From the NCBI GenBank assembly GCA_022818135.1, contig JAFMSR010000007.1, positions 8,044,543 to 8,108,542 of the forward strand: a stretch of 64,000 bases of DNA. Direction: 5' to 3'. Position 1 is the first letter of the stretch. Each line of letters opens with the position of its first letter. Both the position numbers and the translations under genes were made by a program. The DNA comes from Saxidomus purpurata. Taxonomy: Eukaryota > Mollusca > Bivalvia > Venerida > Veneridae. The notes beneath the pieces are model-generated. The model was given only the letters and a program-made list of their open reading frames with translations, was not told the origin of the DNA and did no database searches. Below, one piece after another: positions 61,042 to 64,000 of this stretch.

Positions 61042-61221
61042 AACAAAAGTAGAGTTTGAGACATCAAGCCATATCTATAAAAATTGTCGTAACTCCTACG
61101 GACCTTTAATATGTAGGGCATAAATATTGCCAGTGGAATTAAGCCACGATTGTAAAAAAAATACTTTTGGTATTCACGAGTGCAATTATGTTTATTGTGT
61201 GTCTCAAACTCTACTTTTGTT
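61042..61221. mobile_element. 180-bp MITE with AACAAAAGTAGAGTTTGAGA termini
   Basis: Left AACAAAAGTAGAGTTTGAGA is matched by its exact complement at the right end (61202-61221). The interior has the TTCACGAGTGCAAT motif seen in the palindromes at 16804 and 22931. CTCAAACTCTACTTTTATTG at 23096-23115, beside the hairpin at 22931, looks like an end of the same family. Confidence 0.78.
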
Positions 61222-61267
61222 AAGTTTTTATTTTTGCCATTACTTACCGTAGGACAAACATCTGAAT

Positions 61268-61640
61268 GTGATCTTAGAAATGCCAGTGAAACAAGGAACT
61301 CAGTGTCACACCCAGCTCTTTGCTAACTCTTTTCTTCCATCAATTTTAGCTGACTGGAAACAAATACCTTTTGAACATAAGATTTCTCTCACTTTAGGTA
61401 TATTTAAAAGGCGGCTTTACCCGTTGTTCAAAAGGTTCCGTATTATTATTTCGGCGAATGCATAAACGCAAATACCATTTTTTTAACGACAGAATAGGGA
61501 ATCTCTTCCTTAATAAACACCTCTTTACAAAAGATTGTGTAGGTAGTCCGAAAAGTACATGTAGTAAGGTTATAAGTACCAACCATTATTTTTATACCAT
61601 AGAGAACATATGTAACTTAACAACAATGTCAAACCAGTGA
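61268..61640 (+). pseudogene. C-terminal fragment of a LINE reverse transcriptase protein
   Basis: Frame 61268-61465 has LFANSFLPSILADWKQIP and LGIFKRRL, the N-S-F-x-P-x-x-x-x-x-W-x-x-x-P ... F-K-x-x-L pattern at the C-terminal end of many animal non-LTR reverse transcriptases. The next frame, 61458-61640, has NKHLFTKDCVGSPKSTCSK and TNHYF, matching the usual zinc-knuckle-like tail but with cysteines lost. Truncated on both sides. Confidence 0.55.
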
Positions 61641-63587
61641 CCAGTCTTACTCTACAAACATTGCTATATGGAGATCATTCAATTGCAAGCATATAAAATA
61701 ATTCCAATATTCTTGACGTATATGCATGCAAAAATAAGACAGTTTGTAACACATCGATAAAAACAACATAAAAATAAACTCCTCCACCAGGTATGAAAGT
61801 ATTGTAACCATGCGAAGCAATCATACCCATGTCCTAACAACTACACAATATGTCTAAAGTATCCCATCTTTTCTACTTTTGCCTTTCTATACTGTCTCAT
61901 AAGTATGTACAGAAAGCACTAACTAATGAACTAACCATTAAAATTTACTGATCCTGCTTCAACTTCTACATTTGTACTCGACAATTAATATAGTCTCTAT
62001 ATTTGTACTTTTCGGTTGTTTTTGCTACAGATATTGCCTCATTCATGTCACAAGCCACTTGTTAGACCGAATGAACTGCAAATAAAACAGGAATTGAGAC
62101 TTACATGAATTGTTTCCGTAGTAAATATATCAGATTAAGTGAAGAATGCTGAGAGAGTTTACAAATGAACTTATGCTTTCTACTCAATCATTTATGCTAT
62201 TGTTTGTAACTACATGTAAATAATTACAATTATATGAAAAAAACATTGTGTAAACTAAGTCCTTTTTTCTCTGAGATTTCAAACAGGTTTTAACAACAGT
62301 CTGCCTGAAGACCTTAAAAGACTACTGCAAAACATATTAACTAATATTACGTGGTTTAAGAATGTGATGGCTCTTATAATAACAAGAAATTAATAAATGA
62401 AAATTAGATATTCACTTTCAACTGACTTCAAAGCTTTTGCAATACATGTATAAGGTTATTAAATATTAAAAACCATCTTTACGATATATTGTTGTATACG
62501 ATTTATGATTTTTTAGCTTTATATCTATGTATCTGTTTACAAACGATGTAGCAGTGGCAATAAATTTTACTTTGAAGGTTCGAAGCTTTAAGAAGTTTGT
62601 ATACTTATCATGTATCGATATGACTGTTTAGACATGTAAATGCGCTTTAACACTTAATGTTCCTTTGCAGATCCGAATCATTTAGGTATATTACATCATA
62701 TGGGAGAAGCTTATGGTCTCTTTGTGTGGGCACCATTAAAATAAATCAAATCAGTGAAGATAACTATTAATGGGAATCGCTGGAAACAGCCTTTAGATTG
62801 TATTTCAATTCTTTCATTTGCTAGCATTAGTATGAAATAGTATGGAAAAAGTATATTTTAACGCTGACTGGCCCAGGAAAATATGGTAAGTTTTGTTTAT
62901 ATATATATAATCAAATTTAATTTAAGTTTTTTGCCTACATTTTAGAAAATATAGAGGACTGATATATTTCATTTGCTTCATTTTTTCCACCTGGTGCAAA
63001 AGAAAAGTTACACGAATACGTGCTTTTTCTCTTTGGGTTTATCTATATATACATTTTTTTTTTGTGCGCGATCTTGGTTTTGTCTATAAAGGCAGCGTCT
63101 CATAAGTGTGTTTGAAATTGAACACCTGTAAGGCTGTAACCGTGCAATGTTAGATATGCATACCTATCATTATAAAATGTTTTTCATTTTGCAACAGTCA
63201 AAATCTGTAAATTGTATGCTATTAGTCAAAGTTGTACATGTTTTCACACTAAGTTAATATACAACTTTATAAAACGCCATTTTTATTCTTTTAGTATTTT
63301 TGATGCTGCTGACCGAAATTGCGTGTCAATTTCGCCAAGTATAAAACTGAGTGCACTAACCATGATCTGAGATATCATATCGTTAAATGAGTTGAAGTCA
63401 TATTGTCATGTCGGCACCATTCCTCAAAGTCGATATACTGGTATTGTAACGACTTTTTGATATTTTTGCATAATGTATCGAAAGAAATTGTTTAATACGT
63501 ATGCCATTTTTTGTTTATTGTAGATAGTACACTGCATCTCTATTAACACCGCTAGTTTGCAGTGACACATAATACTACAGAGACAAA
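61641..63587. other. upstream region of the GPCR gene
   Basis: No other gene seen. The promoter and any 5' UTR exons of the receptor should lie here, but no elements can be assigned. Confidence 0.45.
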
Positions 63588-64000
63588 ATGGACAATGTTT
63601 CTTTTGATCTGAATACTTCATCGTCCGATCGGCTTGGTTCTCTTGATTCTCGTTGGTTAACAGAAAAAATTAACGCCACACAAATTTGTGTAACTCCAAT
63701 CCTACTTGTAATCGGTGTCATTGGAAACACATTCATAGTCATAACAGTATCTCAGTCAGAATTTCGTAAAATGACAACGAGGTTGTTTCTTACCGCACTG
63801 GCTATTTCAGATTCGCTTACTCTTTTAACAAGTACTTTCAACCAAACTTTGATCGTTACCGCTGGTGAAAAGGACCCTAGAGCTATCTCAACATTCGGCT
63901 GCAAACTTTTCTTTGTTGTTTATCGGACGGCAAAAATAAGTTCATCATGGTTTATAGTTGGGATCGCAATAGAAAGGTTCTGTGCTGTGGTTTTTCCACT
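63588..64000 (+). CDS. rhodopsin-class GPCR, N-terminal part (runs off window)
   Basis: 137 codons are open from ATG to the window edge. The extracellular N-terminus has three N-glycosylation sites (N3-V-S, N9-T-S, N29-A-T). TM1 spans about residues 35-57 with the conserved GN (N47 = position 1.50). TM2 spans about 66-90 with LAISD (D75 = 2.50). C105 at the start of TM3 would form the usual disulphide with the second extracellular loop. TM3 ends in ERF (129-131) in place of the classical DRY, followed by CAVVFP. FRKMTTRLFLTALAISD is typical of invertebrate neuropeptide-type receptors, but the ligand cannot be told. It signals from the plasma membrane through G proteins. The start has A at -3 and G at +4. 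The rest of the receptor lies right of the window, possibly in the same exon. Confidence 0.88.
   Translation, partial: MDNVSFDLNTSSSDRLGSLDSRWLTEKINATQICVTPILLVIGVIGNTFIVITVSQSEFRKMTTRLFLTALAISDSLTLLTSTFNQTLIVTAGEKDPRAISTFGCKLFFVVYRTAKISSSWFIVGIAIERFCAVVFP

Overview
This window is eukaryotic, AT-rich and intron-rich, with most of its length in introns, intergenic DNA and transposable elements. The gene families (ApeC/apextrin-type secreted proteins, TRIM-like B-box proteins, a rhodopsin-class GPCR) and the repeats (a pearl-like element with an ACRG microsatellite, a DIRS-type retrotransposon with an SGNH-hydrolase domain, hairpin MITEs) fit a mollusc, most likely a bivalve. The species cannot be named from the sequence. 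There is no bacterial content, CRISPR array or operon.

Layout. 1-1649 is the 3' end of an LTR retrotransposon whose body lies left of the window. 2090-8300 and 10890-17430 are two head-to-tail copies of a segment carrying a multi-exon B-box (TRIM-like) gene. The first copy is a clear pseudogene. The second keeps open, phase-matched exons after a broken first exon and has a 407-bp poly-G/poly-T tract in an intron. 17440-31580 and 43190-54800 are two head-to-tail copies of a larger segment, each holding one seven-exon gene for a secreted ApeC-domain protein (470 and 423 residues). Both genes share every splice phase. Between the two copies lies a nest of mobile DNA (about 31.6-40.2 kb): a decayed DIRS-like retrotransposon (gag-like, reverse transcriptase, RNase H, start of a tyrosine recombinase, SGNH hydrolase). 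It is interrupted by a satellite array, a Gypsy-like integrase fragment and inverted satellite copies. From 54.8 kb to the end there is mostly noncoding DNA with a 32-bp minisatellite, a tRNA-derived SINE, two TIR elements and a LINE fragment. The last 413 bases are the start of a peptide-receptor-like GPCR gene that runs off the window.

The two ApeC proteins share one plan: signal peptide, a four-cysteine N-terminal module, a Thr-rich mucin-like linker encoded by one exon, and a C-terminal ApeC domain of eight cysteines spread over four exons. Family knowledge (apextrin-like proteins of amphioxus) suggests secreted recognition of bacterial cell wall. The TRIM-like copies may also be immune-related, but that is inference.

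The most interesting observation concerns ApeC exon 6. In both paralogs it runs on in frame for 30 codons past the splice donor to a stop. The paralogs differ at only two sites over exon plus extension, both synonymous, and similarity falls sharply right after the stop. This points to an alternative terminal exon giving a truncated ApeC protein, to local gene conversion, or to both. The paralogous introns also act as natural empty sites that define several transposon insertions exactly.
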